A model generated the notes under the pieces. The model worked only from the letters and a program-made list of their open reading frames with translations, did not search any database and was not told the origin of the DNA. Positions 1 through 6,139 of a stretch of DNA of 13,902 nucleotides are shown here, one piece after another. How positions within the stretch are numbered: the first letter of the stretch is position 1; each line of letters opens with the position of its first letter. The translations under genes and the position numbers were made by a program. The DNA comes from an uncultured Muribaculaceae bacterium. Its GTDB lineage: Bacteria; Bacteroidota; Bacteroidia; Bacteroidales; Muribaculaceae. Location: the NCBI GenBank assembly GCA_910583675.1, contig CAJTYH010000053.1:1-13902 (forward strand), given 5' to 3'.

Positions 1-871
1 CTTTGTCCATCCATTCTTTTGCAGATGCCTGATCCCCGAGGTTGGTTTTCAGGTATGAGATAAATGCATAGTCGAAACTGTCACAGTTATACCCACTTGT
101 GCTGTCACAAAGAGAAAGGTAAAGGTTGGCTGCTTTATTCCATTCCTTTTTATGTACAAGGTTGTGTATGGCTGCTGTTTTATATTTTATGTCTTGATGT
201 GGCAATTTACATGAGGTTTTTACAGTATCTATCATTTTCTCGCTTAGCTCCCATTTCCCAATAAGTTGGTAACTCCTGATTAATGATAGATATGCGTCTG
301 TTTCCCATGTATATAGCTGTAGACTGTCAAATAGATGTATAGCCTCTTTCTGATGTCTTATGCTGTAGGAAAAATTCGATGTGAAATATGCCATTTCTGC
401 GAGGTCATTATGTATTCGTGCTCGCCAATATGCCTCGTTTGGCACGTCATCATGCAATAATTCCATTGCAGTCTCCAGTTCGGAAGTGGCGGATGGATAA
501 TCATTGCTGTAATATCTTATCCGTGAGAGATAGTAGTGCGATAGCATGCGGTGGTAGGTGTCGTTCGAATCGTCGAAGTAGGAGACGGCGGGAGCTATCA
601 GGGTGTCCGAGGTCTGGTCTATGAAATTCTTGTCGCGGGCTTGCGTGAGAAGCAAGCCGTGGAGAGCACGACGGCGTGCTCCACGGAGCTGTTTCCTGTC
701 AAGGCTGTCAAGCGCCATGAGTGCGCTGTCTGCATGCTGCTCCATCAGCGCCTCCGCACGAGCCATGGTCTCGTCGGCGCGATGGTTGTAGCTGTTGGTG
801 CATGCACTGATAATGGCGCTGTAAACCAGCGCCATTGCAATAAGTATCCGGGTAAGAAAGGTGTGTCTCAA
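1..871 (-). CDS. TPR-like lipoprotein, partial (C-terminus beyond left edge)
   Basis: A minus-strand frame is open without a stop from about base 961 to base 1 (about 290 codons from 871). I place the start at the TTG at 871. It gives a classic lipoprotein signal: a basic n-region (RHTFLTR), hydrophobic ILIAMALVYSAII, and lipobox I-S-A-C with Cys at residue 24. The in-frame ATG at 835 would remove the basic residues, and ATGs at 958/961 would put about 40 extra residues in front of the signal. After the Cys comes a helical region with 'ADSALMALDSLD' and 'RALHGLLLTQARDKNFID', then Tyr/Ala-rich helix pairs (HYYLSRIRYYSNDYPSATSELETAMELL) typical of degenerate TPRs. From memory this resembles Bacteroidales TPR lipoproteins, some of which end in a membrane helix and a DNA-binding domain; that end is not visible here. 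The exact function is unknown. GC content drops sharply in the distal half (below about 540). Confidence 0.75.
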   Translation of the reverse strand, partial: MRHTFLTRILIAMALVYSAIISACTNSYNHRADETMARAEALMEQHADSALMALDSLDRKQLRGARRRALHGLLLTQARDKNFIDQTSDTLIAPAVSYFDDSNDTYHRMLSHYYLSRIRYYSNDYPSATSELETAMELLHDDVPNEAYWRARIHNDLAEMAYFTSNFSYSIRHQKEAIHLFDSLQLYTWETDAYLSLIRSYQLIGKWELSEKMIDTVKTSCKLPHQDIKYKTAAIHNLVHKKEWNKAANLYLSLCDSTSGYNCDSFDYAFISYLKTNLGDQASAKEWMDK

Positions 872-931
872 TCGGTCAGGTTTTATGTGATGGATTGAAA
901 TGATGACTGGTGCAGTAATCCGGAAATGGAA

Positions 932-977
932 CGCACGCCGGCGGCGACAGTGTCTCATCATTCAGCGCCGGTGTGCG
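932..977 (-). terminator. Possible terminator hairpin downstream of the ROK kinase gene
   Basis: Positions 966-977 and 932-943 are inverted repeats. On the minus strand they read CGCACACCGGCG and CGCCGGCGTGCG, giving 11 of 12 pairs with one A-C mismatch and a 22-base loop. The 3' side is followed by TTCCATTTCC, only a weak U tract. It lies 37 bases after the ROK stop codon and before the next lipoprotein start, which suits a terminator. The poor U tract and long loop keep confidence low. In-frame ATGs at 958/961 of the downstream lipoprotein fall inside this loop, which argues against using them as its start. Confidence 0.4.
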
Positions 978-1013
978 CCTTTTTTACGGTATCGGGAGAG
1001 AGGTGCGCGGGGC

Positions 1014-2036
1014 TTATGCGTCTGCCGGTTTCGGAGTGGGGGTGACGGGCACTGCCGACGGGCCTGCGCCTGTGAACTTTGCCTCCCAACCCAATGCGCT
1101 TGCACCGAGCACGGCGGCATCGGCCTCCTTAAGCTCGGAAAGAAGCACTTTCACCTTCCCTTTCCAGAGGGGCATGAGGTTGCGCTCCAGCGAGTCGCGC
1201 AGGGGCTTCATTATCAATTCGCCGCTCTTGCTGAGACCGCCGAACAGGATGAAGGCTTCGGGCGCTGAGAACACTGTGAAGTCCGCGAGGGCGGCTCCCA
1301 GCAGGTCGCCGGTGAAGTCGAACACATCCTTGGCGAGCTTGTCGCCTGAGACGGCTGCATCGTATACGTCCTTGGAGGTGATCTCGTCGGCCGGCATGCC
1401 GCGCAGCAGCGAGTCTTCGTTGGGGCGTGCTTCCAGGAACTCGCGTGCCGTCTGAGCCACTCCCGTTGCCGAGCAGTATGTCTCGAGGCAGCCGCGGCGG
1501 CCGCATCCGCACAGGCGTCCGTTGTTGCGCCTTACGATGATGTGTCCCAGCTCGCCGGCGAAACCGTCGTGCCCGTACACCAGTTGGCCGTTGATTACGA
1601 TGCCTGAACCCACACCCGTGCCAAGCGTGATCATGATGAAGTCGCGCAAGCCGCGGGCTGCACCGTATGTCATTTCACCTATGGCTGCGGCGTTGGCATC
1701 GTTGGTGACTGATACGGGAATGCCGAATTTCTCGCTTACGAGACGAGCCAATGGGATTGGGGTCGGCCACGGAAGGTTCACGCCCTGCTCTATCATGCCG
1801 GTGTAATAGTTGGCGTTGGGAGCGCCTATGCCTATGCCGTGGATCTTGTCTACGGCATCGTTGGCCTCCATGAGTTTGGTAAGTTCCTTGTAGAGATCGT
1901 CTATGTATGCCTCTACTGTCGGCTGCTTGCGGGTCTTGATCGAGGAGCTGGCAAGCACCACTCCACGTGCGTCAACTATTCCGAACACGGTATTGGTGCC
2001 GCCGATGTCTATTCCTACTACGTAAGGTTTGCTCAT
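1014..2036 (-). CDS. ROK-family sugar kinase (glucokinase-like)
   Basis: This 340-residue cytoplasmic protein is expected to phosphorylate glucose or a related hexose or amino sugar with ATP. The phosphate-binding DIGGTN is at residues 10-15, the sugar-binding region GIGIGAPN at 67-74, the catalytic-Asp motif TNDANAAAIGE at 111-121 (Asp113), and ITLGTGVGSGI at 136-146. The ROK zinc signature follows: GELGH at 161-165, then CGCGRRGC with Cys176, Cys178 and Cys183 and the sugar-contacting Glu185. ROK enzymes and NagC-type repressors share this fold, but there is no N-terminal helix-turn-helix, so it is a kinase. I chose the ATG at 2036 because the motif-bearing sequence starts there (MSKPYVVGIDIGG) and because the in-frame ATG at 2096 lies almost on the predicted promoter. 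A Pro/Ala-rich tail (about residues 322-340) extends past the usual fold. Substrate specificity cannot be read from the sequence. Confidence 0.95.
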   Translation of the reverse strand: MSKPYVVGIDIGGTNTVFGIVDARGVVLASSSIKTRKQPTVEAYIDDLYKELTKLMEANDAVDKIHGIGIGAPNANYYTGMIEQGVNLPWPTPIPLARLVSEKFGIPVSVTNDANAAAIGEMTYGAARGLRDFIMITLGTGVGSGIVINGQLVYGHDGFAGELGHIIVRRNNGRLCGCGRRGCLETYCSATGVAQTAREFLEARPNEDSLLRGMPADEITSKDVYDAAVSGDKLAKDVFDFTGDLLGAALADFTVFSAPEAFILFGGLSKSGELIMKPLRDSLERNLMPLWKGKVKVLLSELKEADAAVLGASALGWEAKFTGAGPSAVPVTPTPKPADA

Positions 2037-2097
2037 TGTTATTTGATTTAGGTAAGTTACTTTGTCGAGTCGGTAGCCGTAGGCTCGCTCTGTCATG

Positions 2098-2128
2098 CAA
2101 AAGTAATTGTTTTAAGTAAGTCGTCAAA
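2098..2128 (-). promoter_or_regulatory. Bacteroidetes-type promoter of the ROK kinase gene
   Basis: On the minus strand a -7 box TACTTTTG (2098-2105) fits TAnnTTTG exactly. It is preceded by 19 bases and a -33 box TTTG (2125-2128). Spacing and both boxes match the Bacteroidetes primary sigma factor consensus. Transcription would begin near 2091, leaving a leader of about 55 bases before the ATG at 2036. The -33 box lies within the arm of the adjacent foldback element. Confidence 0.7.
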
Positions 2129-2298
2129 ATTATTTTATATCATCGGAGAGAGATTCTTCGAGGGATTTTAGTCCGAAGATGAAGGAGTGTAGCGGGCTAC
2201 ACGACTAAAGATGAGGGCTAAAAGCGCTGAAAAAGCGCCGCTGATGATATAAAGTACTTGAATTCATGTATGACGTAATAATTTTGACGACTTACTTA
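2113..2298. repeat. 186-bp foldback element with perfect 22-bp terminal inverted repeats (MITE-like)
   Basis: Positions 2113-2134 and 2277-2298 are perfect 22-bp inverted repeats, each containing GTCGTCAAAATTATT or its complement. The left arm continues with TTATATCATC (2135-2144), which pairs with 2243-2252, so the right side carries a 24-base insertion between its arms. Further inward TTTTAG (2166-2171) can pair with CTAAAA (2218-2223), and the core is GTGTAGC-GG-GCTACAC (2187-2202). The element is thus a long imperfect palindrome with no coding capacity. TTT flanks both ends (2110-2112 and 2299-2301), or the terminal TA could be the target duplication. Outside these, ATTG (2106-2109) and CAAT (2302-2305) also face each other. 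It could be a non-autonomous transposon, a REP-type palindrome or a structured RNA; the sequence does not decide. Confidence 0.75.
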
Positions 2299-2351
2299 TT
2301 TCAATATTCATAGATGCCTCCGATGTTTTTCAATGTTGGAAACATGAATTA

Positions 2352-2374
2352 GCACATGTTTTTAATGCATGTGC
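2352..2374. repeat. Small hairpin (GCACATG / CATGTGC)
   Basis: GCACATG at 2352-2358 and CATGTGC at 2368-2374 form a perfect 7-bp inverted repeat around a 9-base AT-rich loop. It sits downstream of the rpsO terminator and beside a second hairpin. Neither is followed by a clear U run on the minus strand. The rest of the gap (2299-2435) shows no convincing gene. Confidence 0.5.
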
Positions 2375-2384
2375 ACGATATGCG

Positions 2385-2407
2385 ATGCATGTAAAAATTT
2401 CATGCAT
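2385..2407. repeat. Small hairpin (ATGCATG / CATGCAT)
   Basis: ATGCATG at 2385-2391 and CATGCAT at 2401-2407 are perfect inverted repeats with the loop TAAAAATTT. ATGCAT also occurs at 2365-2370, so three copies of this 6-mer fall within 45 bases. The pattern is AT-rich and symmetrical; no known operator is recognised. Confidence 0.45.
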
Positions 2408-2435
2408 GACGGCATCCTTGCCTATCCGGACATAG

Positions 2436-2469
2436 AAAAGGCGATATGCCAATATTTTGACATATCGCC
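2436..2469 (-). terminator. Rho-independent terminator of rpsO
   Basis: On the minus strand GGCGATATG (2461-2469) and CATATCGCC (2440-2448) form a perfect 9-bp stem around a 12-base loop, followed directly by TTTT (2436-2439) and CTATG. It starts 27 bases after the rpsO stop codon. This is a standard intrinsic terminator and isolates rpsO from the ROK gene. Confidence 0.85.
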
Positions 2470-2495
2470 CTGTTGGTTTTGTGGTAGCCGCAGGA

Positions 2496-2771
2496 TTATT
2501 TGCGGATGCCCAGCTCTTTCTGCGCGATGATCGCACGGTAGCGTGTGATGTCCTTCTTGATGAGGTAGTCAAGCAGACGGCGGCGCTTGCCGACGAGAGC
2601 CTTAAGTGCGCGAGCGGTGGTATGATCCTTGTGATTTGACTTCAGGTGCTGAGTCAAATGAGCGATACGGACTGAGAATAATGCAATCTGGGCTTCAGGT
2701 GAGCCAGTGTCAGTCTTGCCCTTACCGTACTTCTCGAAGATCTCTACTTTTTCTTCAGAATTTAAGTGCAT
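2496..2771 (-). CDS. rpsO: 30S ribosomal protein S15
   Basis: This 91-residue protein is S15, a primary binder of the central domain of 16S rRNA in the 30S subunit, forming a bridge to the 50S subunit. It shows the family core: TGSPEAQIALFSVRIAHLTQHLKSN, then HKDHTTARAL with the RNA-contacting DH region, then GKRRRLLDYLIKKD and RYRAIIAQKELGIR at the C-terminus. Length is within a few residues of the usual 88-90. The ATG at 2771 begins MHLNSEEKVEIF, matching the normal N-terminus. It is flanked by its own promoter and terminator, so it appears monocistronic. A leader of about 95 bases could host autogenous control by S15, known for rpsO in other phyla, but no specific leader motif was proven here. 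Confidence 0.99.
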   Translation of the reverse strand: MHLNSEEKVEIFEKYGKGKTDTGSPEAQIALFSVRIAHLTQHLKSNHKDHTTARALKALVGKRRRLLDYLIKKDITRYRAIIAQKELGIRK

Positions 2772-2874
2772 TCTTTCAGATTTTTATTGTGAATAATTTA
2801 TGAATATAGGTTGCAATTGCTGTCAGAAACCGGTTTTCCGAGCGAACGGGGCGCTTTCCGCATCAATTGCGCCG

Positions 2875-2906
2875 CAAAGGTAGCGATTATTTCCGACATG
2901 GCCAAG
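2875..2906 (-). promoter_or_regulatory. Promoter of rpsO
   Basis: On the minus strand TACCTTTG (2875-2882) matches the Bacteroidetes -7 consensus TAnnTTTG. A CTTGG at 2902-2906 sits at about -33, an imperfect TTTG with 19-20 base spacing. The same 10-base context GCTACCTTTG is found at the head of the seven-gene operon (10305-10314). Transcription would start near 2868, giving a leader of about 95 bases. Confidence 0.6.
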
Positions 2907-2929
2907 ACTTTGGCGCACATCCTATGGAT

Positions 2930-4528
2930 TTATTCAAAGATATATGAATAATTCGCCAGGGTGGTGGTAAATCTCTTGTCTTTGCGGAGGGGGGAGAGGT
3001 TAATGCGGGCATCGTCGCAGATGGTATACTGGTACTTGTTGGAGTATCCCTTGTTGAGCGCCGTCTCAAGGCAGTCGAATGCCTTGTCGGTCTCCTCAGC
3101 CTGGGCATAGAGGCATGCGGCCAGATAGTTGATGGAGCCGTCGGTGTCGTTGTTGTCGCGCACGATCATATCCGCCCATTTTATAGCCTCGGCATGCTTG
3201 CCGGTAAAGAGCAGGGCGAAACCGTGGAGCGATGCAGGTTTGTCGGGATCCATGTCAAGCTCAAGGACGCGTTTGTATATCGGAAGGGCATTCCCGCTTT
3301 TGCCAAGGCCGTCTGCAATCACCCATGCGCGGAGCATGTAGTTCATCGGATCGTTGGGATTGTCAATGGTAAGTTCTCCGAAAATTCCGGATGCCTCGTC
3401 GTATTTCTTCTGTGAAAAAAGGATCTTACCTTGCTCGGCACGGGCTGCCGCGCTGCCTGGTATTTTCTCCAATGCGGAATCGATCGCACGCATGGCATCG
3501 TCATTGCGTCCCTGGGCACGGTAGATGCGTGCCAACGCAAGGAAATACTCTCCGTTGTCACTTGACATGCCTATGGCCTGATTGACGTTCTCAAGCGCTT
3601 GCTCGAAGTCGCACAGCGCGTAGTAGCATTCGCCTAAAGAGGCATATATACCGGCATAGTTGTAGAGGTTCTCGTCAATGATCTTGCGGTAGTCGGCGAT
3701 GGCGGAAGGATAGTGGTTGTGCGCCTGTGCTATCACGCCGCGGATGTAATAGAACATCCCTTGTTCGGGTGCCTGATGCACGGCGTTGCTCAGTGCGGTG
3801 ATCACGGCGGGATAATCCTGGTTGCTCACGTTGATGAGTTCCTGGAATGCCTTGGCGTTTGAGTCTATGCTGATGGCCATGATGAGGTCTTCCACGGCAC
3901 CGGTATTGTTGCCGAGCATGCGACGAACCGACGAACGGCGGACGTAGATGTCGCTGTCGGTGGGCATCATTGACACCGCATCGTCCATGTACTGGCTTGC
4001 AAGTCCGAGGTTGTTTTCCTTTACGGCCACGCGTGCCAGGCCTGTAAGGGCTTCGGCAGAGCGGCCGTTGCTGGCGCGCAAACGGTTGTAGGAATTCTTC
4101 GCATCAGCGTAATTCCCCAGTTCATATTCCGAGTTACCCTTCTGGTACAGCGCCATGAAGGAGGTGGGATCTAGACGCAAGGCTTCCGTGAAGTCGGTGA
4201 GCGCGTCTGCATGCTTTCCGAGCATCTGGTAGATTTCGCCACGCAGCGAATGGCACTGGAACAGCATGTCGGTGTCTTCCGCAGGGGTATATTTTATGGC
4301 GTTGTCCACATCGGATAGGGCGCGTAGGTACTGGTCGAATTTGTAATACTCGTTGGCACGGCGGAAATATATGTCGTATGCCTTGGGATTTGCAGTCAGC
4401 TCCTGCTCGTAGACCTCCATCATGGCTTTTGTCATAGGATCGGAAAGTCCCTTCTGGGCACTGGCGGCAATTCCCGTGCATGCTATCAAGGCCACAATGG
4501 CGTTGCGAAAATTAGTTAGTTTGAACAT
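2930..4528 (-). CDS. Exported tetratricopeptide repeat protein
   Basis: This 532-residue protein begins with a Sec signal peptide (MFKLTNFRNAIVALIACTGIAASA, likely cut after Ala24; no lipobox Cys), so it should be periplasmic or outer-membrane associated. The remainder is a chain of about ten or more TPR helix pairs, clearest at roughly 50-83, 93-126, 127-158, 193-225, 258-290, 293-325, 327-359 and 361-393. An example is MALYQKGNSEYELGNYADAK. A C-terminal TPR cap (KAFDCLETALNKGYSNKYQY, then DDARINLSPLRKDKRF) resembles the end of many bacterial TPR proteins. There is no catalytic domain, so it is presumably a scaffold for protein interactions; its partner is unknown. It lies 45 bases after kdsA on the same strand with no promoter seen in between, and is probably the last gene of the operon. 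Confidence 0.93.
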   Translation of the reverse strand: MFKLTNFRNAIVALIACTGIAASAQKGLSDPMTKAMMEVYEQELTANPKAYDIYFRRANEYYKFDQYLRALSDVDNAIKYTPAEDTDMLFQCHSLRGEIYQMLGKHADALTDFTEALRLDPTSFMALYQKGNSEYELGNYADAKNSYNRLRASNGRSAEALTGLARVAVKENNLGLASQYMDDAVSMMPTDSDIYVRRSSVRRMLGNNTGAVEDLIMAISIDSNAKAFQELINVSNQDYPAVITALSNAVHQAPEQGMFYYIRGVIAQAHNHYPSAIADYRKIIDENLYNYAGIYASLGECYYALCDFEQALENVNQAIGMSSDNGEYFLALARIYRAQGRNDDAMRAIDSALEKIPGSAAARAEQGKILFSQKKYDEASGIFGELTIDNPNDPMNYMLRAWVIADGLGKSGNALPIYKRVLELDMDPDKPASLHGFALLFTGKHAEAIKWADMIVRDNNDTDGSINYLAACLYAQAEETDKAFDCLETALNKGYSNKYQYTICDDARINLSPLRKDKRFTTTLANYSYIFE

Positions 4529-4573
4529 CGTGTATCTTGTAATTGCTTATTTGGAATGGATGAATATGCTTGT

Positions 4574-5395
4574 TTATGAGAGTGAGTTTACGGCTTTGCG
4601 TATGGCGGTGAGATGCGAGAGAAGCGTGCCCATCCCGTCAAGGCGCAGCATGTTCGCGCCGTCGCTCTTGGCTACGGATGGATCGCGGTGGGTTTCTATG
4701 AAGATGCCGTCGGCACCTACGGCTATCCCGGCACGGGCTATGGTCTCTATCATTTCAGGACGGCCGCCGGTCACACCGGCTGTCTGGTTGGGCTGCTGGA
4801 GGGAATGGGTCACGTCAAGTATCACGGGACAGCCGTTCTGTTGCATCTCGGGTATGCCGCGATAGTCTACGATGAGATCCTGATAGCCGAACGTCGTGCC
4901 CCTTTCCGTCACTGCCACCTGCTGATTCCCGGCATCGCGCACTTTCTGCACGGCGTGGCGCATGGCCTCGGGGGAGAGGAACTGCCCCTTCTTTATATTG
5001 ACCATCTTTCCGGTGCGGGCGGCTGCTAGAAGCAGGTCTGTCTGGCGGCACAGGAATGCCGGTATCTGCAATATGTCCACATACTCGGCTGCCATGGCAG
5101 CCTCTTCTGCGTTATGTATGTCGGTTACGACCGGGATATGGAAGGTATCACGCACTTTGCGCAATATCTTGAGCGCTTTGAGGTCTCCGATCCCGGTAAA
5201 TGAGTCTATGCGTGACCGGTTTGCCTTACGGTAGCTCCCTTTGAAGACGTAGGGGATGCCGAGCGGTTTGCATAGTGATAGCACCTGTTCGGCTATGTCA
5301 AGCGCCATCTCCTCACCTTCGATTACGCATGGCCCTGCCAGCAGGAAGAAGTTTCCTGTGGGGGATGCTTTCAGATATTCTGTTATGTTGTCCAT
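4574..5395 (-). CDS. kdsA: 3-deoxy-8-phosphooctulonate synthase (Kdo-8-P synthase)
   Basis: This 273-residue cytoplasmic enzyme condenses phosphoenolpyruvate with D-arabinose 5-phosphate to Kdo-8-phosphate, the precursor of the Kdo in lipopolysaccharide inner core. The TIM-barrel motifs are clear: AGPCVIEGEE (20-29), FKGSYRKANRS (51-61), the Kdo-8-P rather than DAHP signature; DILQIPAFLCRQTDLL (107-122); KKGQFLSPE (135-143); and TERGTTFGY (163-171). Cys23, His197, Glu234 and Asp245 keep the spacing of the four metal ligands of the Aquifex enzyme (Cys11, His185, Glu222, Asp233), so this is the metal-dependent class rather than the Asn-containing E. coli class. It lies 12 bases after rsmE in the operon. 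The gene implies a Gram-negative outer membrane with Kdo. Confidence 0.98.
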   Translation of the reverse strand: MDNITEYLKASPTGNFFLLAGPCVIEGEEMALDIAEQVLSLCKPLGIPYVFKGSYRKANRSRIDSFTGIGDLKALKILRKVRDTFHIPVVTDIHNAEEAAMAAEYVDILQIPAFLCRQTDLLLAAARTGKMVNIKKGQFLSPEAMRHAVQKVRDAGNQQVAVTERGTTFGYQDLIVDYRGIPEMQQNGCPVILDVTHSLQQPNQTAGVTGGRPEMIETIARAGIAVGADGIFIETHRDPSVAKSDGANMLRLDGMGTLLSHLTAIRKAVNSLS

Positions 5396-5407
5396 TCTTA
5401 TGGTTTT

Positions 5408-6139
5408 TCAGTCTGGTTGTTTCTGATTGTTTGTCAGTTCCTGCACCACGTGAAGCGTATGGCAGGCGAGGAGGGCGGCCGTTTCGGTGCGAAGCCGTGC
5501 CTCCCCGAGAGATACCGGCCTGAAGCCCGCATCAAGCGCCATTGCCACCTCCTCGGGGCTGAAGTCCCCCTCGGGGCCTATGGCTATGACGGTGTCTGTC
5601 CCAGGTCGGTATTCCGTACTCAGGAGGTGCCTTTCCGTCTCCCTGTCGCAATGTGCGATGAATTTCTGGGGGATGTCGCGGCAGCTCTCTATGAATTTCC
5701 TGAACGGCGTCATAGAAGCGATTTCCGGCAGGATCCCCTTAAGGCTCTGTTTCATGGCTGAGACGGCTATCTTCTCCAGCCGTTCCGTCTTGATTTCTTT
5801 CCGCTCAGACCATCTGCATTGCAGTGGTATGAGTGTGTCGAATCCCGTCTCTGTCAGTTTCTCCACAAGCCATTCCATCCGGTCAAGATGCTTGGTGGGA
5901 GCCACTGCGATTGTGATCTTACCGTTCCAGAAGGGAGGCACGGGCGTTTGATCCAGTATCTCTATCCTAGCCCTTTTCTGGTGAGCCTCCATGAGCCGGC
6001 ATGTGAAGCGCGTCCCCTTTCCGTCGATCACCTCTATCAGGTCGCCCGGTTGTTTGCGCAACACTTTCACGCAATGCTGCGAATCGCTTTCGGGGAGGGT
6101 TAGCGTAGTCTCTATGTCAGGTGCGAAGAACTGTATCAT
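5408..6139 (-). CDS. rsmE: 16S rRNA m3U1498 methyltransferase
   Basis: This 243-residue SPOUT-superfamily enzyme uses S-adenosylmethionine to methylate N3 of U1498 (E. coli numbering) in helix 44 of 16S rRNA, at the decoding centre. The N-terminal PUA-like domain runs to about residue 70 (HCVKVLRKQPGDLIEVIDGKG). The trefoil-knot catalytic domain has KLTETG (94-99), AMKQSLKGILPEI (128-140), the cofactor loop IAIGPEGDFSPEE (185-197) and LGEARLRTETAALLA (211-225). The length is normal for the family. Its ATG overlaps the nupG stop codon by four bases (ATGA), implying translational coupling, and kdsA follows after 12 bases. Confidence 0.97.
   Translation of the reverse strand: MIQFFAPDIETTLTLPESDSQHCVKVLRKQPGDLIEVIDGKGTRFTCRLMEAHQKRARIEILDQTPVPPFWNGKITIAVAPTKHLDRMEWLVEKLTETGFDTLIPLQCRWSERKEIKTERLEKIAVSAMKQSLKGILPEIASMTPFRKFIESCRDIPQKFIAHCDRETERHLLSTEYRPGTDTVIAIGPEGDFSPEEVAMALDAGFRPVSLGEARLRTETAALLACHTLHVVQELTNNQKQPD

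Noticed and set aside
1129..1512. Arg/Pro-rich frames antisense or alternative to the ROK gene
   Set aside because: They overlap zinc-motif and other conserved ROK codons, have composition typical of shadow frames, and carry no motif.
2037..2096. Twenty-residue N-terminal extension of the ROK kinase from the ATG at 2096
   Set aside because: The extension precedes the conserved MSKPYVVGIDIGG start and would begin at or upstream of the predicted transcription start.
2330..2572. 80-codon minus-strand frame across the rpsO 3' end
   Set aside because: It overlaps rpsO and its terminator hairpin; composition is that of an out-of-frame read.
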